From Rhodobacter sp. (lineage in GTDB: Bacteria; Pseudomonadota; Alphaproteobacteria; Rhodobacterales; Rhodobacteraceae), in the NCBI GenBank assembly GCA_003536295.1, contig DPZQ01000191.1, positions 1-17,293 on the forward strand: DNA of 17,293 nucleotides. The letters are read 5' to 3'. The first letter of the stretch is position 1. Every line of letters starts with the position of its first letter. Shown one piece after another: positions 1-6,431 of this stretch. The translations under genes were made by a program, and so were the position numbers. The notes beneath the pieces were generated by a model. It was not told where the DNA came from and searched no databases. It worked only from the letters and a program-made list of their open reading frames with translations.

Positions 1-114
1 GTAATAGCCGAAACCAATACCCATCGCCATGAGTGTAAAGGCAATCGGAAAGCCTAAAAAAACAATCAAAATGAACAGGCCAAGCATCATAATCGCGATC
101 TGTGGATCGGTCAT
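1..114 (-). CDS. dctM: TRAP transporter large permease DctM (N-terminal part, cut by window edge)
   Basis: Only the first 38 codons lie in the window. They read as a strongly hydrophobic segment beginning MTDPQIAIMMLGLFIL and containing LGFPIAFTLMAMGIGFGYY, the first membrane helix and the G-PIAF motif usual at the start of the TRAP large (DctM, 12-helix) subunit. This subunit is the ion-coupled channel of the transporter. Its ATG overlaps the dctQ stop codon by four bases (ATGA), so it is translationally coupled to dctQ. The family is about 430 residues long, so most of the gene lies beyond position 1. The call rests on this short match plus the dctQ-dctP context. Confidence 0.88.
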   Translation of the reverse strand, partial: MTDPQIAIMMLGLFILIVFLGFPIAFTLMAMGIGFGYY

Positions 115-695
115 GATTGATCTCCTTTTTGTGCCGATTTAGCCTGTTGCATCAACAGCTCTTCTGTTTCGAAAACATCCTCATGTGCAGCAATCCATTC
201 ATTATGACGGATGCAATAAAGACAACGGCAGATCTGCCCAATCCCTTGGATGAACAGCAAAAGACCTGCCGCAACCATTACGGTTTTGAATTGATAAATT
301 GGAATTCCGGCGGGGCTATTTATAGAAACTTCAGCATAGCCCCAGCTTTTGGCCGAATACTTCCAGCCCGACAGCACAAGCGCCGTTACGCCTGGGAAGA
401 AAAAGGTTAAGTAAAGGAAAAGATCAACCTTAGCTTGCGTTGCTGGCTTCCAAAGTCGATAGATGAAATCCCCACGTACATGACCGCCGCGCGACAAAGT
501 ATAGGCGCCGCCCATCATAAAAAGGGTTCCATAAGCTATAAAAGACACATCAAGTGCCCAGGCTGGCGGGCGATTAAAGCCGTAACGCGCCAAAACACTG
601 TAGCCAGTGCCAAATGCCATAAGCACGATCAACCAAGCAAAAACTTTACCGAACTGTGCCGAAAGCTCGTCAGCGAAGCGGATTATTCTGATCAT
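111..695 (-). CDS. dctQ: TRAP transporter small permease DctQ
   Basis: This 194-residue protein has four predicted membrane helices at about residues 17-35, 47-66, 89-110 and 134-154, the topology of the DctQ small subunit. The second helix is preceded by PPAWALDVSF and followed by GGAYTLSRGGHVRGD, matching the conserved W...D...Y..F..GA..L..g.HVR.D pattern of the family. In TRAP systems DctQ forms the membrane complex with DctM and accepts ligand from the DctP binding protein. It stops inside the dctM start (ATGA overlap) and lies about 70 bases after dctP, with a hairpin between. The ATG at 695 has only a weak GGGG ribosome site. Its length and the dctP type suggest the TakP/FcbT subgroup used for 2-oxo acids, lactate or aromatic acids, but the substrate cannot be read from this subunit. 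Confidence 0.93.
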   Translation of the reverse strand: MIRIIRFADELSAQFGKVFAWLIVLMAFGTGYSVLARYGFNRPPAWALDVSFIAYGTLFMMGGAYTLSRGGHVRGDFIYRLWKPATQAKVDLFLYLTFFFPGVTALVLSGWKYSAKSWGYAEVSINSPAGIPIYQFKTVMVAAGLLLFIQGIGQICRCLYCIRHNEWIAAHEDVFETEELLMQQAKSAQKGDQS

Positions 696-720
696 TATAT
701 GCCCCGAAAGGTATGAGAAA

Positions 721-748
721 AGCCTCGGCAGAAACTCTGCCGAGGCCT
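721..748 (-). terminator. Hairpin with T-run between dctP and dctQM
   Basis: The perfect 10-bp arms GCCTCGGCAG (722-731) and CTGCCGAGGC (737-746) surround a 5-base loop. Read on the minus strand the hairpin is followed by CTTTTCT. It lies after the dctP stop and before dctQ. It looks like an intrinsic terminator, or a partial terminator and mRNA 3'-end stabiliser, that lowers dctQM expression relative to the binding protein. Confidence 0.85.
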
Positions 749-764
749 ATTTAAGCGTAAAGAC

Positions 765-1898
765 TTAAAGCTTAACTTTACCGGGGAAGTAATGTTCATA
801 TGCCAAACCAAAGTCAGGCGCATTCATAAGCTCGTAGTAGGATACGCGCTCAACCCATGCACGCTGGCTGTCTAGCACGCGCTTCATATATTCGTCTTCT
901 TCCAATACTGGGATCAACTTATCCCAGCCTTGGATCTCGGCATCCAAAATCTGTTTTGATGTCCGGTGCACTTTAACACCATGATCATTAACCAGTTTTT
1001 GTAAATCTGCCGAATATTGATCCATCGCCAAAGCGGTGTTTGACGTTGACGCAGCTTCAACGCCGAAACGCAAGATTGCAGCAAGATCAGGGTCAAGATC
1101 GCTCATAACATCTTTGTTGAAGATGAATTCAAACGACTCAGACGCTTGGTGATATGATGACAGATAGTAGTTCTTCGCCACGTCTTGTGCACCAAAACGC
1201 ATGTCTGACGATGGGTTATTGAACTCAAACGCATCGATCACGCCACGTTCCATCGCAGGCACAATTTCGCCACCTGGCAATTGAGCAACAGACATGCCGA
1301 TGCCTTGCATCAAGTCTGCGGCCAAGCCAACTGTACGATATTTCAAACCTTGCAAATCGTCGGTTGTGTTAACTTCACCTTTGAACCAACCTAAAGGCTG
1401 TGCAAACATTGGGAAACCCAAGTGGCCTTCAACGTTCAAGCCCAAAATATCTTGGGTCAATTCGTTGTAGAGCTCTTTGCCGCCGCCTTGGTAGAACCAA
1501 GACAACATCGTTGTAGACGAGCCACCGAAAACGGGGCCAGTACCGAAGAGCGACGCGCCCTTGTGTTTGCCGTACCAATAGGCGCAAACTGAGTGCGCCG
1601 CATCGATAACACCGTCAGATACAGCGTCCATAACTTGGAAGGCTGCTACTACTGCACCCGCTGGCAATAGATCAATCGTCAAGCGGCCGCCCGACATTTG
1701 CTCAACCCGAGTAGTATATTGGCGTGCAAAATCCATCCAAATATCAGATGCCGACCAAGAGGTTTGCATTTTAAGCACCATAGGCGCTTGTGCCAAAACC
1801 GCTGGCGCTGCCAATGTCGTTCCCGCAGCGATACCGCCCATAGCGGCGCCTTTGCTTAGAAATGAACGCCTTGAAAACTGTTTATTCTTTTCTACCAT
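765..1898 (-). CDS. dctP: TRAP transporter solute-binding protein, TakP/FcbT1-like (DctP family)
   Basis: This 377-residue periplasmic binding protein is the ligand receptor of the TRAP transporter encoded downstream. The N-terminus has a twin-arginine signal (SRRSFLSKG, residues 9-17), a hydrophobic stretch at about 19-35 and a likely cleavage after LAQA near residue 38. The mature part shows family features: KMQTSW at the start of the first lobe, the central GLKYRTVGL segment with the conserved arginine that usually binds the ligand carboxylate, and GVIDAFEFNNPSSD followed by YYLSSYHQ. These resemble the TakP (2-oxo acid), lactate and FcbT1 (chlorobenzoate) branch. The start was set at 1898 because GGGAGGAACC sits just upstream. 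The frame stays open to 2033, but that extension would hide the Tat signal. The substrate is inferred only as an organic monocarboxylate. Confidence 0.92.
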   Translation of the reverse strand: MVEKNKQFSRRSFLSKGAAMGGIAAGTTLAAPAVLAQAPMVLKMQTSWSASDIWMDFARQYTTRVEQMSGGRLTIDLLPAGAVVAAFQVMDAVSDGVIDAAHSVCAYWYGKHKGASLFGTGPVFGGSSTTMLSWFYQGGGKELYNELTQDILGLNVEGHLGFPMFAQPLGWFKGEVNTTDDLQGLKYRTVGLAADLMQGIGMSVAQLPGGEIVPAMERGVIDAFEFNNPSSDMRFGAQDVAKNYYLSSYHQASESFEFIFNKDVMSDLDPDLAAILRFGVEAASTSNTALAMDQYSADLQKLVNDHGVKVHRTSKQILDAEIQGWDKLIPVLEEDEYMKRVLDSQRAWVERVSYYELMNAPDFGLAYEHYFPGKVKL

Positions 1899-2220
1899 CT
1901 TTGGTTCCTCCCAAAATCTAAGATTAGGTCGAGCTAAACTGCCCGCTTTAAAATACTTTAGTCCCCTCCCCACCGAAACACGCGTAAGCACCGAGGGTTG
2001 TCGTCTTAATGTCGCAAAAAAAATTACCAACACCCAAGCTAAATAGCTAGAAATTGGTAAATTTATGTAACCGCTTTGTGATCAGGTTTACAACTATAAA
2101 GTGTAAAAATATTTTTTAATCTTGATTATTGAGATTTTTAATTAAATTAATGCGATAACGAATAGAGAAATTACAATAATTACTTTACCTAATCCTAAAA
2201 TTTTTCTTTCCTGTTAGGCC
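1899..2220. promoter_or_regulatory. AT-rich intergenic region between dctP and tauC, leader and promoter of dctP
   Basis: No gene is supported in these 322 bases. The part at about 2040-2220 is very AT-rich. The part at 1899-2035 would be transcribed as the dctP leader and holds a purine-rich GGTGGGGAGGGGAC stretch (minus strand). An imperfect inverted repeat, GTAACC (2067-2072) and GGTTTAC (2085-2091), could be an operator. I find no convincing terminator for the tau genes here and no riboswitch that I recognise. Confidence 0.45.
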
Positions 2221-4149
2221 TTAGCCTTTACCTCGCCATGGAATCGTCTTTTGAATCACCCAACGCATGATTAAATCAAAAGCCAAACCCAAAATTCCCA
2301 TGATCAAGATGGTCACCCAAATTAGCTCATAATCCGAAACGGTACGCGCGACATTTTCAATAAATCCTATGCCTGTGGTGCCTGCCAACATTTCAGCCGC
2401 CACCAATGTGCCCCAGCACACGCCAATTGCAATCCGCACACCGGTCAAAATCTCGGGAAGGGCATTGGGCAAAATCACATACAACAAGATTTGGCGATTA
2501 CTTGCCCCAAGAGAATGCGAGGCGCGAATTTTTGATAATTGGGTGCCTGCAGCACCAGTGCGAGCGGAAATCACCATGATCGCAAAAGCCACCATAAAGA
2601 GCAAAAAGATTTTCCCGTCATCTTGGATGCCAAAGATGGTCAAAATCAGCGGCGCCCAAGCCAAAGGTGGCACCGGGCGGTATAGCTCAACCACTGGGTC
2701 CAAGACGCCTTTTATGAATTGCGAAACACCCATGTAAATTCCCACAGGAACTCCACATAGAATGCCCAATCCCATGGCGACCAATACCCGAAAAAGCGAG
2801 TCCCATAAATGCCCATCAAGCGCGGGGACAGAGCCCAGATCGATATCGCCTTGCGCCAAAGCCAAAAGACGATCTTTGGTGTTTTCTTGTACCTTACCGT
2901 CCACCCCATGACGGGCATATTCGCCAGCCCAAAGATCTGCCAATGCATCAGGGATGACGAACGCCACGACATCGGCGATCGGTAGCCACTTCCACCAAAG
3001 CAAAGGCGTGCCCTTAAAGCCGCCCCCATCTTCCACATCTGGATCTGCTAATTCGGCAAAAGTTACCACAACATCCATAGGTTTAGGCAACCAACGACCG
3101 GAGCCTTGCTCGGAACATTGCGTGCGTGACTTAACGACCCCTGCCCCCGGAACAAACAACGCGTCGATTACTTTTAAACTTCCTTTGGCGTGTGCCTGTG
3201 CACGCGCCAATTCTTGAAAAACCTTCATCAATGGTGCGAAACTGCCTGCGGGAAAGATAGAGCCGTCATCTAGGCGATTAAAAATACGATCAAGTGATTT
3301 AATATAATCCTTTCGGGCTTCCACGTCTGCGTCACTAAATTGCTGCGCTTTTGTAGCAGCAGACAAGGCTTCGATTTTTTGAGTGATCAGGGGAATACGC
3401 GTGGCGTAGGCGGGTGGAATATTTTTAAGCGTTACGAAACGATCGGACAACAGTGCCGCATCTTGCGAAAGTTGGTCAAACAAAATACCGCGCGCTGTTA
3501 CCGGAAGCAGTGGAATTTCGGTGTAGGTTGCACCCCATTTGGGTTGCGCAAGTGCTTCGGCACTTGGCTCCACAGCACTTGGACCGGCATCGAGCGCAAT
3601 AGCTATGGCACGCAACTCTTGGCTCAGAAGCTCAATTTGCGCCGCAACCTCAGGGCTTTGCTGATCTGGATCAGAAGAAAGGCCCAGCAAGGACTGCACA
3701 TCGTCAATAACCAGCTCTAGCACTTGTTGTTCGTCACGGCTAAAAGCCTGTTTGGGCATACTGTCTCGCAAGGCCTCAATTTGGGCGCCATTACGCGCTA
3801 CAAGCTGTGTCGATTGATATGACCGCGAACCGATGGGCAACACAGCACGAATAGGCGAGAGCGCCTCATCCAGCTTGGCAATTTGGCAAAGCTCATTCGC
3901 AGCATTTGGAAAATAGGCTCGCGCCACGCCCCAAGAAAAGTAAAACCAGATTAACAAAAGCGCCGAAACACCACAAAGTGACCAATACCACCCACCTTTG
4001 GTACGTTCAGGGTCACCAAAGACCTGATCTTGACCGTTCTTGCGATACTCTTTGCGGCCAATGTAAATTGACACTCCAAAGGCGAGCAACAAAGTAAGAA
4101 TAAAGACAGCAGCGATGGCCGCCCTTTGATCTGCTATAAATTCAAACAC
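2221..4149 (-). CDS. tauC: Taurine-type ABC transporter permease with a large N-terminal extracytoplasmic extension
   Basis: The protein has 642 residues, against roughly 250-280 for ordinary TauC/SsuC permeases. The C-terminal part, about residues 445-642, is a normal BPD_transp_1 domain with a cytoplasmic EAA loop at about 540-562 (IRASHSLGASNRQIL...VILP) that contacts the ATPase. The extra N-terminal part has two predicted helices (about 12-30 and 53-73), then some 300 hydrophilic, largely helical residues (about 80-380), and a hydrophobic segment at 385-410 before the transport domain. Translation begins at GTG and overlaps the end of tauB by 8 bases, so the two are coupled. The gene imports the substrate delivered by TauA, probably taurine or a related sulfonate. 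The extension reads in frame throughout and has no internal stop, so it is a real fusion. Its function is not recognised. Confidence 0.88.
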   Translation of the reverse strand: MFEFIADQRAAIAAVFILTLLLAFGVSIYIGRKEYRKNGQDQVFGDPERTKGGWYWSLCGVSALLLIWFYFSWGVARAYFPNAANELCQIAKLDEALSPIRAVLPIGSRSYQSTQLVARNGAQIEALRDSMPKQAFSRDEQQVLELVIDDVQSLLGLSSDPDQQSPEVAAQIELLSQELRAIAIALDAGPSAVEPSAEALAQPKWGATYTEIPLLPVTARGILFDQLSQDAALLSDRFVTLKNIPPAYATRIPLITQKIEALSAATKAQQFSDADVEARKDYIKSLDRIFNRLDDGSIFPAGSFAPLMKVFQELARAQAHAKGSLKVIDALFVPGAGVVKSRTQCSEQGSGRWLPKPMDVVVTFAELADPDVEDGGGFKGTPLLWWKWLPIADVVAFVIPDALADLWAGEYARHGVDGKVQENTKDRLLALAQGDIDLGSVPALDGHLWDSLFRVLVAMGLGILCGVPVGIYMGVSQFIKGVLDPVVELYRPVPPLAWAPLILTIFGIQDDGKIFLLFMVAFAIMVISARTGAAGTQLSKIRASHSLGASNRQILLYVILPNALPEILTGVRIAIGVCWGTLVAAEMLAGTTGIGFIENVARTVSDYELIWVTILIMGILGLAFDLIMRWVIQKTIPWRGKG

Positions 4150-4939
4150 GGCCCATGATCTCTTCTTCCATGTTCCAAATCATTGTCAAAATTTCTTCTC
4201 TAACTTTTGTGAAGTCTTTATCTTGACGAATGGCGCGGAGCGGTTCGCTTAAACCCCTTTCAGCAAAGGGCAAATGATATTCTTTGTGAATGCGCCCCGG
4301 CCTTGGGGCCATCACAAACAGCCTTTCTCCCAGCAACAGGGCCTCTTCTACCGAATGGGTTATGATAATGATGGTCTTACCGGTTTCTTTCCAAAGTTCT
4401 AAAATCAAGGACTGCATCTTTTCACGCGTCAAAGCATCCAGCGCACCCAAAGGCTCATCCATCAAAATTACGTCGGGGTCATTAACCAAACAGCGCGCCA
4501 AAGCGACCCGCTGCTGCATGCCCCCGGAAAGCTGATAGGTTGGCGTTTCACCAAACCCCTGCAAACCCACAATATCAAGCCACTTTTCTACTAAATCAGC
4601 GGCCTCAACGGCCTTGGTTTTTTTCATTCGCAAGCCGAAATCAACATTTTTTTTGACTGACTGCCATTCAAATAAGGCCCCTTGCTGAAAAACCATGCCG
4701 CGCTCAACTCCCGGCCCATTGATCAACCGATCACCCAAGATCATTTCACCCGCCGTTGGTTTCAAAAACCCTGCAACCATATTCAATAAAGTCGTCTTAC
4801 CGCAGCCAGAGGGACCGAGGACAGCCAGTAATTCGCCCTTTTTGAGGGTAAAGTTAATATCTTTAAGCGCATGAACCTCAGCCCCAGTTTGCGGGTTACG
4901 ATAGGTCATCGATAGGTCTTTGCATGTAAGATCGGCCAT
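4142..4939 (-). CDS. tauB: Taurine/sulfonate ABC transporter ATP-binding protein
   Basis: This 265-residue cytoplasmic ATPase energises the TauC permease. All ABC motifs are intact: Walker A GPSGCGKTT (residues 42-50), Q-loop VFQQ (83-86), signature LSGGMQQR (137-144), Walker B VILMDEP (157-163), D-loop GALDA and switch histidine H195 in ITHSVEEA. The sequence resembles the nitrate/sulfonate/taurine (TauB/SsuB/NrtD) family. Its last codons overlap the tauC GTG start. It lies 164 bases after tauA, behind a terminator hairpin and a possible regulator-binding region, so it may have its own promoter. The ribosome site before ATG 4939 is weak. The assignment to taurine comes from TauA, since the ATPase alone would not separate TauB from SsuB. 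Confidence 0.92.
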   Translation of the reverse strand: MADLTCKDLSMTYRNPQTGAEVHALKDINFTLKKGELLAVLGPSGCGKTTLLNMVAGFLKPTAGEMILGDRLINGPGVERGMVFQQGALFEWQSVKKNVDFGLRMKKTKAVEAADLVEKWLDIVGLQGFGETPTYQLSGGMQQRVALARCLVNDPDVILMDEPLGALDALTREKMQSLILELWKETGKTIIIITHSVEEALLLGERLFVMAPRPGRIHKEYHLPFAERGLSEPLRAIRQDKDFTKVREEILTMIWNMEEEIMGRV

Positions 4940-4981
4940 CAGTTGCGCTCATCTCTAAATCAAAACGTCGGTCCGAATTGG

Positions 4982-5007
4982 TAACATCAAAGCAAGTCGT
5001 GATGTTA
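4982..5007. repeat. Perfect inverted repeat TAACATCA / TGATGTTA upstream of tauB
   Basis: The 8-bp arms TAACATCA (4982-4989) and TGATGTTA (5000-5007) are perfect and separated by 10 bases. The element lies 43 bases upstream of the tauB start, and no T-run follows it on the tau-coding strand, so it is unlikely to be a terminator. It could be an operator for a dimeric regulator or a structured mRNA leader. Confidence 0.5.
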
Positions 5008-5036
5008 AGTCCAAAAAAAACAGATTTATAAGTCCA
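5005..5036 (-). promoter_or_regulatory. Two TAAGTCCA direct repeats, candidate TauR-type site
   Basis: TAAGTCCA occurs at 5006-5013 and again at 5029-5036, a 23-base period (about two helical turns). On the coding strand of tauB each copy reads TGGACTTA. From memory, the MocR-family taurine regulator TauR of Rhodobacter binds tandem sites containing CTGGACTTAA, which these copies resemble. No tauR gene is in the window. The spacing just upstream of tauB suggests control of tauBC apart from tauA. Confidence 0.45.
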
Positions 5037-5058
5037 AGGGATTTGGAGGCTAAAAATC

Positions 5059-5086
5059 AAAAGGCGGCCCCTAAAAGGCCGCCTTT
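5059..5086 (-). terminator. Intrinsic terminator after tauA
   Basis: The arms AAGGCGGCC (5061-5069) and GGCCGCCTT (5077-5085) pair perfectly around a 7-base loop and can be extended by A-T pairs. On the minus strand the stem is followed by TTTTGATTTTT. It starts 18 bases past the tauA stop, so much of the tauA transcript should end here before tauBC. Confidence 0.9.
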
Positions 5087-5103
5087 CGTTGGGTATTTAA
5101 ACC

Positions 5104-6072
5104 CTATTTGAGATAAGAACCGTCAAGGGTTTTGGCGATCATTGCCCCATCTGAGTCGTTTGAATAAAGCAAGCCAAGCGATGCTGCTGCTTGGGCAGCA
5201 ATACCATTTTTGTTAAAGAATGTGGCAATTTGTTCTGCTGCAGTCGGGAAAATGAAGTCCGCCATTTGTGCTTTGGTGGTCTCAAAATCCATACCCGCAT
5301 CGGCGGCAACTTTAGTCACTTGCGCGTCAGAACCCGTCCACGCACGGTTGGACTCTTCGGTTACTTCCATAAATGTACGCAACAAATCTGGATTTTCGGT
5401 TGCGAATTTCTCAGTGACAGAGATCACGTCGAATGACCCAATCCCAGCAGCGACTTTTTCCGCTTTGGTCATGATTGGCGTGCCAACTTCACCCGCAGCT
5501 TTGGCAGAAGCCCCGCCAAAAATACAGGCCATATCCACCGCACCATCGGCCAAAGATTTGGCTCCATCTGCAGGGGCTTGATCCACGATCGTCATTTTTG
5601 CCATGTCAACATTTAGGTGATTCATGTAGCTTTTAAAGGCAAAATCGGCCATTGTGTTCAAAGGAACGGCGACCGTTTTGCCTTCTAGTTCCGTCGCATT
5701 AGATGAGGTAATCCCCAAACCATTGCGCACGAAACAATTATTGGCTTCATAAACCACCGCGATGCCCACCATCTTAATCGGCGCGCCCTGCTGGATGGCA
5801 GTCACGAAGGGGGCCAAGCCTTGCGAGTAAGAAATATCGATGTCTCCCGATAGCATAGCCTCGGTCATGGCTACACCAGTCGAAAAGTCGACCCAGTTCA
5901 CATCAACGCCCATCGCCTTGTCATAGGCTTTGTCGACTTTGGCGATCTGGTTTGGAGTGGCCCACTCTAGAAAAAATGCGGCATTTACCGTATCTGCTGC
6001 AAAAACCGCCGAGCCCCCTGCCAAGGCAGCGGCGAATGTTAGGCCAGCGGCAGTAATCTTTGTTTTTTTCAT
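5104..6072 (-). CDS. tauA: Taurine ABC transporter periplasmic binding protein
   Basis: This 322-residue protein begins with MKKTKITAAG, a hydrophobic core and a likely signal peptidase site at SAVFA-AD near residue 25, so it is exported through Sec. The mature part starts with VNAAFFLEWATPNQ, followed by TEAMLSGDIDISYSQGLAPFV and a GKTVAVPLNTMADF segment, the pattern of the TauA/SsuA/NMT1 family of sulfonate and taurine receptors; I recall roseobacter TauA proteins with very similar segments. A GGGAGAT ribosome site lies 6 bases before ATG 6072. The gene heads the tauABC cluster and is divergent from sqr. A terminator hairpin follows it, so it is probably expressed above tauBC. No taurine-breakdown genes (tpa, xsc) are in view, so the exact substrate is inferred from similarity. 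Confidence 0.88.
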   Translation of the reverse strand: MKKTKITAAGLTFAAALAGGSAVFAADTVNAAFFLEWATPNQIAKVDKAYDKAMGVDVNWVDFSTGVAMTEAMLSGDIDISYSQGLAPFVTAIQQGAPIKMVGIAVVYEANNCFVRNGLGITSSNATELEGKTVAVPLNTMADFAFKSYMNHLNVDMAKMTIVDQAPADGAKSLADGAVDMACIFGGASAKAAGEVGTPIMTKAEKVAAGIGSFDVISVTEKFATENPDLLRTFMEVTEESNRAWTGSDAQVTKVAADAGMDFETTKAQMADFIFPTAAEQIATFFNKNGIAAQAAASLGLLYSNDSDGAMIAKTLDGSYLK

Positions 6073-6431
6073 TTTAATCTCCCTTTTTGGTTGGTCTTGA
6101 AAAGATTAAGTCTTAAATTAATTTGGGTTGCAATAACAATTTTCAGCCAAAAAGATGAAAGCCTGTAAGTGGGCACAAGCTGACTTTTTACGCCTCGTTT
6201 GAAAGGCCCATCGCGCTTTACATCTAGACTTTTGGTTTCTTACTTGTCGCAAGCTAGGAATGGCTAAGAGGATGACAAAGGCCATAAACGCCTTTATGTT
6301 TGTTCTTAATCAACTGACCTTACAAGATATTGCTTAAAAAGGCCCCTCTTTTGGCTCATATTCCCCCGATTGGGGCCAGACTTCATGTGCACTCTCATAA
6401 GATCTAAAAAATAAACAATCAGGAGAAAGCG
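6073..6431. promoter_or_regulatory. Divergent promoter region between tauA and sqr
   Basis: These 359 bases separate the divergent tauA and sqr genes and contain no supported gene. I see an inverted repeat CATAAA-CGCC-TTTATG (6283-6298), a CCCC-GATT-GGGG element (6364-6375) about 57 bases upstream of sqr, and TTAAGTCTT (6106-6114) close to tauA, which differs at two positions from the TTAAGTCCA copy upstream of tauB. Ribosome sites flank both ends. Clear -35/-10 boxes could not be assigned. Confidence 0.45.

Noticed and set aside
1899..2033. N-terminal extension of DctP by 45 residues
   Set aside because: The frame is open, but the strong GGGAGGA site and the twin-arginine signal fix the start at 1898.
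2160..2220. Terminator after tauC
   Set aside because: Only a loose CCTAA/TTAGG pairing with a long AT loop; not stable enough to call.
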